Assembly (NCBI RefSeq): GCF_024139115.2
Contig: NC_085141.1
Coordinates: 129,393,822-129,457,821 of the forward strand
Origin: Armigeres subalbatus
Taxonomy: Eukaryota; Arthropoda; Insecta; Diptera; Culicidae
Direction of reading: 5' to 3'
Length of the DNA stretch: 64,000 nucleotides
A program made the position numbers and the translations under genes. The notes under the pieces were generated by a model. That model was given only the letters and a program-made list of their open reading frames with translations, was not told the origin of the DNA and did no database searches. Shown here piece by piece: positions 55,615-64,000 of this stretch. Position 1 is the stretch's first letter, and each line of letters starts with the position of its first letter.

Positions 55615-55830
55615 AGGGCAGCAGGGACTATATCCAAGGGCTTGACGACCCCTCCCCACGGCCTCTGCGAGTCAGGGAGCCTGCCTAGGACGTGGTGGGG
55701 TTTGACAGTGGGCTCTGTTAAACCTCTATGAAAAGCTGCATGTGTCTGTAAGCAGGCTTTATCAAAGCGATCGTGAGCCGCTCACAACACACAAGCCCTG
55801 CCGGAGTGCCAACCGGCACATCAGGATTGA
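55615..55830 (+). mobile_element. 5'-end-only fragment of the second RTE family
   Basis: GGGCAGCAGGGACTAT, AAGGGCTTGA, CTGCCTAGGACGTGGTGGGG, TTTGACAGTGGGC and AAGCTGCATG follow the same order as the 5' end (minus strand) of the element at 56863-59602. Only the first ~210 bp is present, on the opposite strand to that copy. Confidence 0.75.
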
Positions 55831-56212
55831 TACCAGTAAGATCCTGATTATGGTATACTGGTCAATGGTCAACGTCATCGGATGAATCTTGATTTATGGA
55901 TAGGATTAGGTGTCTATGAGCCCACGGTCGAACTATTCTGTTTCCTGAGTAAAAACGAGTGACAACTTTTTGAAATAGCAGGCACCGGAATCAACCCTTG
56001 CATGGACTTCACTGTTTACAGGGATCCATGGGATCACAACAGGCGACTACCTACAGAAATTCCAGAAAGCATCGAAGGAGCAAATGGGACGAACCCGTTC
56101 GCCAAAAGCGGGTTGACGAGGTCTCCGCTTCAGCAAACCCAAGAAGAAGAAAAAGAAGAAGAACAGCGCCGAGAGGTACTACAGCGAAAAACCGCTCAAG
56201 TGAGCAGCCAAG

Positions 56213-56506
56213 GGGCTCTCCTTAGTCGTGCGGTAAAACACGCGACTACAAAGCAAGACCATGCTGAGGGTGACTGGGTTCGATTCCCGGTGCCGGTCTA
56301 GGCAATTTTGGAATTGGAAATTGCCTCGACTTCCCTGGGCATAAAAGTATCATCGTGCTAGCCTCATGACATACGAATGCAAAAATGGTAACCTGGCTTA
56401 GAAACCTCGCAGTTATTTAATAACTGTGGAAGTGCTCAATGAATACTAAGCTGCGATGCGGCTCTGTCCCAGTGTGGGGATGTAATGCCAATAAGAAGAA
56501 GAAGAA
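56213..56506 (+). mobile_element. Feilai-type SINE in R1 ORF1, 8-bp target duplication
   Basis: CAGCCAAG flanks the copy at 56205-56212 and 56507-56514. Head CTTAGTCGTGCGGTAAAACA, B box GGTTCGATTCCCGG; body with ATAAAAGTATCATCGTGCTA; an extra TTAT-like duplication at about 56415; tail AAGAAGAAGAA. ORF1 reading resumes after the second duplication. Confidence 0.95.
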
Positions 56507-57104
56507 CAGCCAAGACCATAAAAGCGAGCATCAGCAGATAAAGGAGCAGCAGCAACAACAAATCGCAACAGCAGTTGCCCACGAGCCACGGGTGGAACAT
56601 GGCCCAACAACAGCCGAAGGTTCTTATCGCAAAGAGGTGGGCAGAAGAGCTCCACGAGTTCTTCAATAAGAAACACAACTTGCACAAGGACATCAAGCAG
56701 CTGGTGTTAAAGATCCGGAAAGCCCTCGGGTCAGCAATGACAGATTGGAATAATCTGACGCAGAGATCAGAAAATGCGAACGAGCTGGCTACAGCAAAAA
56801 AAGCCCTTTTATCAGTGGCGCCATTACAGGAAACACCTGGATTGGTCCCTGGGGGACTTGGTTTATTTATTTATTATCAGACTAAGGCCGGAGTGGCATG
56901 TGCTGCTCATAAAAGTCTTCTCCATTCAGCTCGGTCCATGGCTGCACTTCGCCAACCACGCAGTCTGCGGAGGGTCCGCAAATCGTCCTCCACCTGATCG
57001 ATCCACCTTGCCCGCTGTGCACCTCGCCTTCTTGTTACCGTCGGATCGTTGTCGAGAACCATTTTCACCGGATTACTGTCCTACATTCTGGCTACGTGCC
57101 CGGC

Positions 57105-58240
57105 TCACCGCAGTCTTCCGATTTTCGCGGTGTGAACGATGGATGGTTTTCCCAACAGCTGATGCAACTCGTGGTTCATTCGCCTCCTCCACGTACCGTC
57201 CGCCATCTGCCCACCATAGATAGTACGCAACACTTTCCTTTCAAAAATTCTCAGTGCGCGTTGGTCCTCCACGAGCACCGTCCAGGTCTCGTGTCCGTAG
57301 AGAACTACCGGTCTTATAAACGTTTTGTAGATAGTCAGTTTGGTACGGCGGCGAACTCTATTCGATCTTACGTCTTGCGTCTTACGGAGTCCAAAGTACG
57401 TACGATTTCCAGCCACTATGCGCCTCCGAATTTCTCTGCTGGTATCGTTATCGGCGGTCACCAGTGAGCCCAAGTACACAAATTCTTCTACCACCTCGAT
57501 TTCGTCACCACCGATAGAAACTCGTGGTGGGTGACTCACATTGACGTCTCTTGAGCCTCTTCCTATCATGTACTTCGTCTTCGACGTATTGATGACTAGT
57601 CCAATCCGTTTAGCTTCGCTTTTCAGTCTGATGTAGGCTTCCTCCATCCTCTCAAAGTTACGTGCCATGATATCAATGTCGTCGGCGAAACCAAATAACT
57701 GGACGGACTTCGTGAAAATCGTACCACTCTTGTCAATCCCTGCCCTTCGTATTACTCCCTCCAAAGCGATGTTGAATAGCAGACACGAAAGACCATCACC
57801 TTACCGTAACCCTCTACGCGTTTCGAAGGGACTCGAGAATGCCCCTGAAACTCGAACTACGCACATCACCCGATCCATTGTCGCCTTGATCAACCGTATC
57901 AGTTTAATCCGTTTTCGTGCATTAGCTGCCATAGCTGGTCCCGATCGATTGTATCATATGCGGCTTTGAAGTCGATAAATAGATGATGTGTGGGCACGTT
58001 GTATTCGCGGCATTTCTGCAATACCTGACGTATGACGAACACCTGGTCTGTGGTAGAGCGTTCACCCATAAATCCCGCCTGGTACTGCCCCACGAACTCT
58101 CTTGCAATTGGTGTTAGTCGGCGGCATAAAATTTGGGAGAGTCGGTTTTTTCTGTTCCGCGCCCGTTTGTATCGTTCCTCGTTCGCCCTCGTGAGGTGTT
58201 GCAGCAATCTCGCCAATGTTGCATTCTTCTCTTCAGCCAA
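57105..58240 (-). pseudogene. RTE reverse transcriptase with deletion, plus C-terminal region
   Basis: After the linker (MAEEKNATLARLLQHLTRAN) the reading jumps near 58140 from RARNRKN to LSQILCRRLTPIAREFVGQY, so RT blocks 1 and 2 are missing. QAGFMGERSTTDQV and HLFIDFKAAYDTIDRDQL (catalytic Asp) follow. A frameshift near 57800 precedes LLFNIALEGVIRRAGI and GFADDIDIMAR (catalytic Asp pair). The C-terminal part holds VVEEFVYLGSLVTADN, LYGHETWTVL, FERKVLRTIYGGQM and RRMNHELHQL. The deletion and frameshift exclude a working enzyme. Confidence 0.8.
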
Positions 58241-58243
58241 CTG

Positions 58244-59350
58244 CTAACATTCACTGTCATACCAGTCGTTTATCTGATCCGAAGCCACCGTGCCTAGTGC
58301 AGCGGTTGCGGTGCTTCCAATGGCGGATCGAATATCTCTCCAGCCACCTTCAAGAGATGCTGCGCCTAGCTGCTCTTCCGTTGGGAGTGCCACTTCCAGC
58401 TGCTGCGCGTAGTCTTGGGCTAGTCTACCGTCTTGTAGCCGTTCAATGTTTAGCCGCGGCGGACGACTCCGACGCGTGTTGATCACCGTCGAGAGTTTTG
58501 AGCGCAGACATACTGCAACTAGGTAGTGGTCCGATTCAATACTCGCACTGCGGTAAGTGCGTACGTTCGTGATGTCGGAGAAGAATTTGCCGTCGATTAG
58601 AACGTGGTCGATTTGGTTTTCCGTTACTTGATTAGGTGATTTCCATGGGGCCTTGTGGATATTCTTGCGGGGGAAGAAAGTGCTTCGGACTACCATTCCG
58701 CGGGAGGCTGCAAAGTTTATGCATCGTTGGCCGTTGTCGTTCGATACGGTATGCAGACTATCCGGTCCGATGACCGGTCTATACATTTCCTCCCTTCCTA
58801 CCTTAGCGCTCATGCAACCGATGACGATTTTGACGGCCCGCAGTGGGCATCCATCGTATGTCTGCTCCAGCTGCGCATAGAACGCTTCTTTCTCGTCGTC
58901 GGATCTCCCTTCGTGTGGGCAGTGCACGTTGATGATGCTATAGTTGAAGAAACGGCCTTTTATCCTCAGCTTGCACATCCTTGCGTTGATTGGCTGCCAC
59001 CCAATCACGCGCTGGCGCATCTTTGCCAGCACTATGAAGCCGGTTCCCAGCTCGTTGGTGGTGCCACAGCTTTGGTAGAAGGTAGCCGCTCGATGCCCGC
59101 TTTTCCACACTTTCTGTCCTGTCCAGCAGATTTCCTGCAGCGCTACGACATCGAAGTTGCGGGGATGTAATTCATCGTAGATTATCCTGTCGCAACCTGC
59201 GAAGCCTAGCGACTTGCAGTTCCATGTTCCAAGCTTCCAATCGTGATCCTTTATTCGTCGCCTAGGTCGTTGCCGATTGTATCGAGTCGTATTATCTTCT
59301 ATGTCGTTCGTAATAGTTGTTTTTCCAGGCGGCTTATTGGGCCTGCGCAA
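58244..59350 (-). pseudogene. RTE endonuclease (368-codon open frame) with altered active site
   Basis: An open minus-strand frame carrying a full APE-type domain: WKLGTWNCKSLGF (Asn), VVALQEICWTG (Glu), NYSIINVHCPHEGRSDDE, IVIGCMSAKVG, NQIDHVLIDGKFFSD and SIESDHYLVAV (Asp-His). The fourth motif is normally G-D-x-N-A; here it reads G-C-M-S-A, so the conserved Asp and Asn are both replaced and cleavage activity is unlikely. The usual Tyr of the -VY-P- motif is His. The frame continues into the linker (ALPTEEQLGAASLEGGWRDI) and stops at NDWYDSEC. The ATG at 59350 follows a ~250-bp 5' untranslated region. Confidence 0.8.
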
Positions 59351-60087
59351 ACCTCCTGTCTCGTCGGAAGGCCGTCGTGTCAGGGCTGTTTAGCGTCCCA
59401 CCTAACACCAGGACTTGGGCTTGTGCGCTTTGAGCGGCACACGGTCGCTTTGGCGGAGCCTGCTTGCGGATTCATGCAGGTTTTTATAGAGGTTTAACAG
59501 GGCCCACTGTCAAACCCCACCACATCCTAGGCAGGCGCCACATCTCGCAGATGGCCTGGGGAGGGATCATCAAGCCCTTGAACATAGTCCCTGCTGCCCC
59601 TAGGACTTGGTAATAACAAAGAAAAGAAGCTGGGGCGGCCGGAAGACACACCGGTCTCTGTGCCTAAGAGGAACAGATCCTCGCCAGAGGACGAGCGACC
59701 AGTTGGCTCCAAAAAACAAAGGGATGCTCTACGCAAATGAATGGTTGCGCACAGCCGGACCAAGTCGGTGACGGCAACATAGGGACTCCCTGGCAGGTGG
59801 TCCAAAAGAAAACGAAGAAGAACCGCAGCAAAATAGCGGCAAAAAATCACCAAAAAAGCGTAAAGAAGAAGGGTGAAGCACTGGTGGTGAAGACTAGCGA
59901 GGAAGGGTATTTGGAGGTCCTGCGAACAATAAGGACAGCCCCGGAATTGAAGGACGTTGGCGCAGATGTACAGAGAATCAGGCGCACACGGACGGGTGAC
60001 ATGATCTTTGAGCTGAAAAATGACTCCAAGAATAAGAGCTCGTCATATAAGGAGCTAACGGAGAAGGTGGTGGGCAATAAGGCATAA

Positions 60088-60560
60088 GGTGTATCGTGCA
60101 GCTGAAGGCTTCGTGATCGCCAAAGTTAGCGGAATCTATATATGTAGCTGCTACGCACCGCCACGTTGGACGATTGATCAGACGCCACGTTGGACGATTG
60201 ATCAGATCAACCGGATGCTGGATAAGGTAGCAGAGGAACTTATCGACAGGAGGCCAGTCGTCATTGCTGGGGACTTCAACGCCTTGGCAGTAGAGTGGGG
60301 CAGCCGTTGCACTAACCCTAGAGGTTGGAGTCTACTAGAAGCATTTGCCAGGCTCAATGTAGACTTGATTAATGAAGGTTCGATAAGCACATAACGAAAG
60401 GATGGCAGAGAGTTCATCATCGATGTTACCTTCTGCAGTCCTACCTTAGCAAGGAACACGAACTGGAGAGTCTGCGAGGACTATAAGCATAGCGACCATC
60501 AAGCGGTGTGTCGGAGGGAGGGTACATTCGGAACCACGCGAGATCAGTATCCAGGAGCGA
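60088..60560 (+). pseudogene. R1 endonuclease, N-terminally deleted
   Basis: Reads AAEGFVIAKVSGIYICSCYA, then VVIAGDFNALAVEWGSRC (GDFNA active-site block), LLEAFARLNVDLINEGSI, a nonsense codon at about 60392 where a Tyr is expected, IIDVTFCSPTLARN and HSDHQAV (terminal Asp-His). About 100 residues at the N-terminus, with the WN and QEP motifs, are missing. A 24-bp tandem duplication (CCACGTTGGACGATTGATCA) at about 60162-60205 adds a repeated PRWTIDQ to the protein. Confidence 0.75.
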
Positions 60561-61300
60561 AAGTGGAAGACAGAAGCCTTTGACAAGGATGTGTTTGCGG
60601 AAGCAATGCGATTGACCCGAGCCTGCGATGCAACCATGCCGAGAAAGGTACAGCCACGGTATGCACGTAGGCAAATCTATTGGTGGAATGAAACGATCGC
60701 CGAACTCCGTCGCAGCTGTTTTCGAGCAAGGAGGAGGATGCAGAGAGCCCACAGCGATGTAGAAAGAGAAGAGCGCAGACCAGTGTTTAGGGCGGCTGAA
60801 GCCGCTCTCAGAAAACAAAATCAGGCTCAGTAAGGCAGCTTGCATGAATGAGCTCTGCCACAACGCGGATGCAAACCCATGGGGGGATGCATACAGGGTC
60901 GCTATGGCTAAGATTAAAGGCCCAGCGATACCGCTAGAGAGGAGTCCAGGAAAACTCAAAGCAATTATTGAGGGACTGTTTCCGCATCACGAAGCACCAG
61001 TCTGGCCTCACACACCGTATGGTGAGGCCAACACCAGTAGAGATGAAGCCCGTGTCACTAACCATGAACTGGTTACGGCAGCAAAAAGCATAAAAAATAA
61101 TAAGGCTCCGGGACTAGATGGTATCCCCAATCTGGTCTTGAAAACGGCGATCCAGGTTAATCCGGACATGTTTCGCAATACATTGCAGAAGTGCATAGAA
61201 GAAGGAAACTTTCCTGAGTGCTGGAAGCGGCAAAAGTTAGTACTACACGCCTATTTGCCTGCTAGACACTATCGGAAAACTCCTTGAGAGAGTCATCCTT
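60561..61300 (+). pseudogene. R1 linker and start of reverse transcriptase
   Basis: Frames at 60591-60833 (YWWNETIAELRRSCFRARRR) and 60844-61287 (VTNHELVTAAKSIKNNKAPG then LDGIPNLVLK, RT block 1; FPECWKRQKLVL, block 2) continue the product with a frameshift near 60835. A degraded LDTIGKLLERVILNKRM follows at about 61263-61305. The catalytic palm is absent. Confidence 0.75.
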
Positions 61301-61400
61301 AACAAGCGGATGATCCACACAGAAGGTGCAAACGGATGATCGGTACGGTAATGATCGGTAATGATCGACGACCGTAAAAACGGTAATGATCGACGACCGG
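61301..61400 (+). other. Deletion junction with short direct repeats
   Basis: Between RT block 2 and the C-terminal region, where about 300 residues of RT core should be, lies about 95 bp made of reiterated GGATGATC, GGTAATGATCG and GATCGACGACCG strings. The repeats look like filler copied during imprecise end joining. Confidence 0.65.
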
Positions 61401-62263
61401 CTCAATTTCAATAGCCACGTCGATTATGCTTGCGAGAAGGCAACTAAAGCGATCACAGCGTTGACTAGAATCATGTCAAACAGCTCTGCGATTAGTAGCA
61501 GTAAGAGAAGACTCCTGGCCAGCGTATCTACGTCAATTCTCAGATACGGAGCTCCTGTCTGGGCGGCTGGTGTAATTACGAGAAGGAATCTGACTCGGCT
61601 CAATAGCACCTATAGGCTGATGGCCATGAGAGTGGCAAGTGCATACCGTACCATATCGATGGATGCGGTTTGTGCCATAGTATGAATGACCCCCATAAAC
61701 ATCCTATTGGAGGAGGATTGTGAGTGCTACACACTGCGAGGAACGGTTGGCGCTCGCATGATTGCGAGAGCCGATTCGATGAGGAAGTGGAAGCTAACTT
61801 GGGACAGTAGTTCGAAAGGAAGGTGGACATATCGGCTCATTCCGAACCTGTCGCTGTGGGTGGATAGAAAACACGGGGAAGTCAACTTCTTCCTGACACA
61901 ATTTCTGTCGGGCCATGGATGTTTCAGGCAGTATCTGCACACGCGGAGTTCCCCCTTTGCCCGACCTGTCCGAACTGCGAGGAGACACCGGAGCACGTGT
62001 TTTTCGACTGTCCTCGATTCAGGACAGAGCGAAGTGTGCTCTCAGCGGGCAGCGCTAGTAATATAAACCCCGAGAACATTGTGCAAGAAATATGCAAGAA
62101 TGAGAATACGTGGAACGAAATAGGAAGAGTGGTAACGCAGATCATGATGTCGCTGCAGCGAAAATGGCGTGAGAAACAGAGGGTATCTGGAAGCGATCAT
62201 AATAGCACGGTCGGTTACGGGGAAGCTTCCGTCATCGGGGAACTTCCTGTCGGGGTAAGATAG
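61401..62263 (+). pseudogene. R1 C-terminal region with CCHC motif
   Basis: DDRLNFNSHVDYACEKATKA, LRYGAPVWAAGVITRRN and LMAMRVASAYRTISMDAVCA belong to the region after the RT core. A stop at about 61683 (normally A-PI-L-) and a frameshift at about 61920 break the frame. FLTQFLSGHGCFRQYL then PTCPNCEETPEHVFFDCPRF gives the conserved C-terminal Cys-His cluster of R1-type proteins. A basic tail follows to 62263. Confidence 0.8.
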
Positions 62264-63180
62264 ATCCGCCACCGGGGACTATCTGAGTAAACCGCGGTCG
62301 AGCTGGGAGCTTAATGGCTCAAGAATACAGAAGATTAATTTCGAAAAGTTTCCGCCGCCGGGGAGCCTCTAGTCGTAGTAGGCTAGTTCCATCGTCGGGG
62401 ACTAGGCCGAGTAGAACATGACGCGTTGTTGCACTGGTTTCGGGTCGTCGGAGCACCATTGAACCAGACGCTATGCTCCACCCGGAATCTCTGGATCGAC
62501 TTCGGCACTCGGACCGGTCACTCGCTGAAGTAAGAAAGGCCTCCAGACCTGCGCCGATCTCGAAAACACCAGAAATGTTAAAAGTGGTAAAAGATATTCA
62601 ACAAGTCTTACATGGAAGCGAGTCGTCGGTTCCGAGGGAAATTCCAACGTCGGGGAACTCCCTGTCGGAGTAGGATAGATCTGCCGCCGGGGATTATCTG
62701 AGTAGCCCGCGATTTAGCTGGGAGCTAAATGGCTCAACGAAAAAGTACAGGAAAAAGTCAATAAAATTATGCTGGCGGTGGAGTTTCCGCTACCGGGAAG
62801 CTTCTAGTCGAAGTAGGCTAGATTCACCGCCGGGGACTATGCCGAGTAGTTCGTGACGCGTTTAATAATCGGCTTTGGGTAGTCGAAGCGCCAATGAACC
62901 GGACGCTATGCTCCACCCGGAATCTCTGGACCGACTTTGGCATCCAACCGGTTTCCCGTTGAGGTGAGAAAGTACCTCGGACTATCTAGGTGAGACATTA
63001 GTGTTGGACACGCAATAAACTTCCACGGGTCGTCGGTTTTTGGGGAAGCTCTCGCCGCCGGGGGACTTCCCGTCGGAGTAGGATAGATTCGCCGCCGGGG
63101 ACTATCTGAGTAGGCGTCGAGCACATCGAGACTTAAATGGCTCAAAGATGCAGTTAATGGCATGAGGATGAGAGACAGTG
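62231..63180 (+). repeat. ~410-bp tandem repeats in the R1 3' region
   Basis: The block GGGGAACTTCCTGTCGG..TAGATCCGCC..GGGGACTATCTGAG recurs starting at about 62238, 62653 and 63061 (intervals about 415 and 408). Each is followed by GGGAGCTTAATGGCTCAA-like sequence. The intervening parts share CGCTATGCTCCACCCGGAAT at about 62469 and 62904. Two complete units and one partial unit. CCGCCGGGGA-rich short motifs recur several times per unit. Confidence 0.85.
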
Positions 63181-63630
63181 AGCGTTAAACATCAAGAAAT
63201 GCGCAAACCGAATAAAAAATGCTTCGATGAGAAAAATGTAGCGAACTAGCTGTGCTAGCTAGAGGCTGAACACGTGAAGTGCATGAGTATTGACATCCAG
63301 TAAGTCCCGGGGGGAACAGGGCATGAGAAGAGAGGGTAACTCAAGTAATCTTCTGTTACTTGGGTGGGTTTAGTGGGTCCGGCGGGCCGGCCTTCTGCCG
63401 ATCGCGCCAACCCCACTCCCTGAGTGATAATTTCAGGTGTCTGTATGCATATTTGCCTTCATCCCCCTATAAAAAAACAACAAAAACAACAAAAACAAAA
63501 CATACGCACACAACAGACATCACCTCAATTCGTTGAGTTGATTGGTATATATCACTATGGGTCTCCGAGCCTTCTATCAAAAGTTTAGTTTTGGGGTGAT
63601 CATGTAGTGTACGCGAAAGGCAAAAAGGTG
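63181..63630. other. R1 3' end and flanking spacer
   Basis: 63340-63420 contains GTAATCTTCTGTTACTTGGG and a GC-rich GGTCCGGCGGGCCGGCC palindrome. An A-rich ACAAAAACAAC-type tail at about 63475-63505 probably ends the R1 element. No coding content. Confidence 0.5.
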
Positions 63631-63840
63631 CATTTAAGGACACTCCTCATGGAATCCAAGTTTCAAAGTGCTCGCGTTTTCGGGGGCACACCACTCGATA
63701 CGGAGGCGGCGCACAACTGTCATTTTTGTTGATTTAGCTTTGCTGCGTCCCTGCATGCGGGAAAAAATAAAAATGACAGTTGTGCGTCCGAAAACGCGAG
63801 CACTTTGAAACTTGGATTCCGTAAGGAGTGACCTTAAGTG
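63631..63840. mobile_element. Foldback MITE with ~65-bp arms
   Basis: CATTTAAGGACACTCCTCAT, GGAATCCAAGTTTCAAAGTG and CTCGCGTTTTCGG at the left recur in reverse complement ending CCTTAAGTG at 63840. A second pair, CGCACAACTGTCATTTTT and AAAAATGACAGTTGTGCG, continues the hairpin. No coding capacity. A half copy lies at 35865-35970. Confidence 0.88.
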
Positions 63841-64000
63841 AATCACGAATCAATTCCATCAAAATTATAATATAACTATAGTTCCTTTCGTAAATAGGTT
63901 TGTCATATATTTATCGCTGTGACACCGCATGAGATTTTTTATTCTGATGTAAAATAATATCGTATTCAATAAAACAACAAATGAACTTATTTGGTATCTT
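63841..64000. other. Unique AT-rich sequence
   Basis: Nothing recognised. Confidence 0.4.

Larger units (their letters stand above)
56863..59602 (-). mobile_element. Second RTE-type element, nested in R1, 9-bp target duplication
   Basis: Minus-strand element of 2.74 kb. The 5' end begins GGGCAGCAGGGACTATG-like at 59602, and the 3' end is an (AATA)n-type tail at about 56863-56875, typical of RTE elements. GGACTTGGT flanks it exactly at 56854-56862 and 59603-59611, and the R1 ORF1 continues across. An internal deletion in the RT near 58140 accounts for the reduced length. Family members also occur at 36030-37022 and 55615-55830. It differs in sequence from the RTE copy at 9797-13121. Confidence 0.9.
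56002..60087 (+). pseudogene. R1 ORF1 (gag-like), in pieces
   Basis: Piece 1 (56002-56204) starts MDFTVYRDPWDHN and is rich in Glu and Gln. After the SINE, piece 2 (56515-56853) includes EELHEFFNKKHNLHKDIKQL and AMTDWNNLTQRSENANELAT. After the RTE insertion, piece 3 (59612-60087) reads EDERPVGSKKQR, then a frame change, and GYLEVLRTIRTAPELKDVGA, IRRTRTGDMIFELK and KELTEKVVG, the part that normally precedes the zinc knuckles. The knuckles are missing: the reading passes directly into endonuclease sequence. Such proteins bind element RNA. Confidence 0.65.
55990..63505 (+). mobile_element. R1-type non-LTR retrotransposon, interrupted and deleted
   Basis: Plus-strand element: ORF1 (from 56002), endonuclease, RT start, then the C-terminal region with a CCHC motif, and a 3' region ending near an A-rich ACAACAAAAACAACAAAAAC tail at about 63475-63505. 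A Feilai SINE (56213-56506) and an RTE element (56863-59602) are inserted in ORF1, both with target duplications. Two internal deletions remove the ORF1 end plus endonuclease start (near 60087) and the RT core (near 61300-61400). R1 placement rests on VIAGDFNALAVEWGSR, FLTQFLSGHG and the C-terminal CCHC; R1 elements lack RNase H, and none is seen. Confidence 0.75.

Noticed and set aside
58653..59170. 171-codon plus-strand frame
   Set aside because: Shadow of the RTE endonuclease frame on the other strand.

Overview
The window looks like gene-poor, repeat-rich nuclear DNA from a culicine mosquito, most likely Aedes (Ae. aegypti or a close relative). Basis: six copies of a tRNA-derived SINE that fits the published description of Feilai (tRNA-like head with a B box, conserved body, triplet-repeat 3' tail); broken non-LTR retrotransposons of LOA, RTE and R1 type; many long-inverted-repeat MITEs; several satellite arrays. 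I found no intact coding region, no host gene I can name, and no rRNA, functional tRNA or CRISPR array.

Layout. 1-6.5 kb: unique DNA, a 1.6-kb AAATTTTT-type array split by a palindromic MITE, and a second MITE at 3658-3920. 6.5-13.9 kb: a decayed LOA-type retrotransposon (minus strand) carrying a nearly full-length RTE-type element at 9797-13121, flanked by a diverged 16-bp target duplication, plus a Feilai copy and another repeat fragment. 13.9-20 kb: mostly unique DNA with TIR elements. 20.1-23.7 kb: a ~151-bp tandem array, a ~133-bp array broken by a second SINE family, and a polypyrimidine tract. 24-28 kb: a TIR element, a MITE and unique DNA. 28.3-30.5 kb: a ~305-bp satellite whose orientation flips at about 29.04 kb. 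31.5-33.05 kb: a foldback element with a perfect 9-bp target duplication and a 52-bp minisatellite inside. 33.5-34.2 kb: a diverged inverted duplication. 36-38.2 kb: RTE fragments. 42.1-45.2 kb: a 3.1-kb foldback element with satellite arms, a central minisatellite, a MITE at its centre and a SINE in one arm. 46.5-53.6 kb: MITEs, polypyrimidine DNA, SINEs and an inverted pair of tRNA-like repeats. 54.4-63.5 kb: an RT fragment, then an R1-type element interrupted by a SINE (8-bp duplication) and by a second RTE-type element (9-bp duplication), with two internal deletions and ~410-bp tandem repeats in its 3' region.

How it fits together. These sequences are products of successive insertion and decay. 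Exact or near-exact target duplications let several insertions be ordered in time. The three least expected signals are: (i) a common core motif in satellite arrays at 20, 28-30 and 42-45 kb that otherwise look unrelated; (ii) foldback elements that enclose their own tandem arrays; (iii) a subterminal motif (about GGGCGWAAC) recurring in several MITEs.
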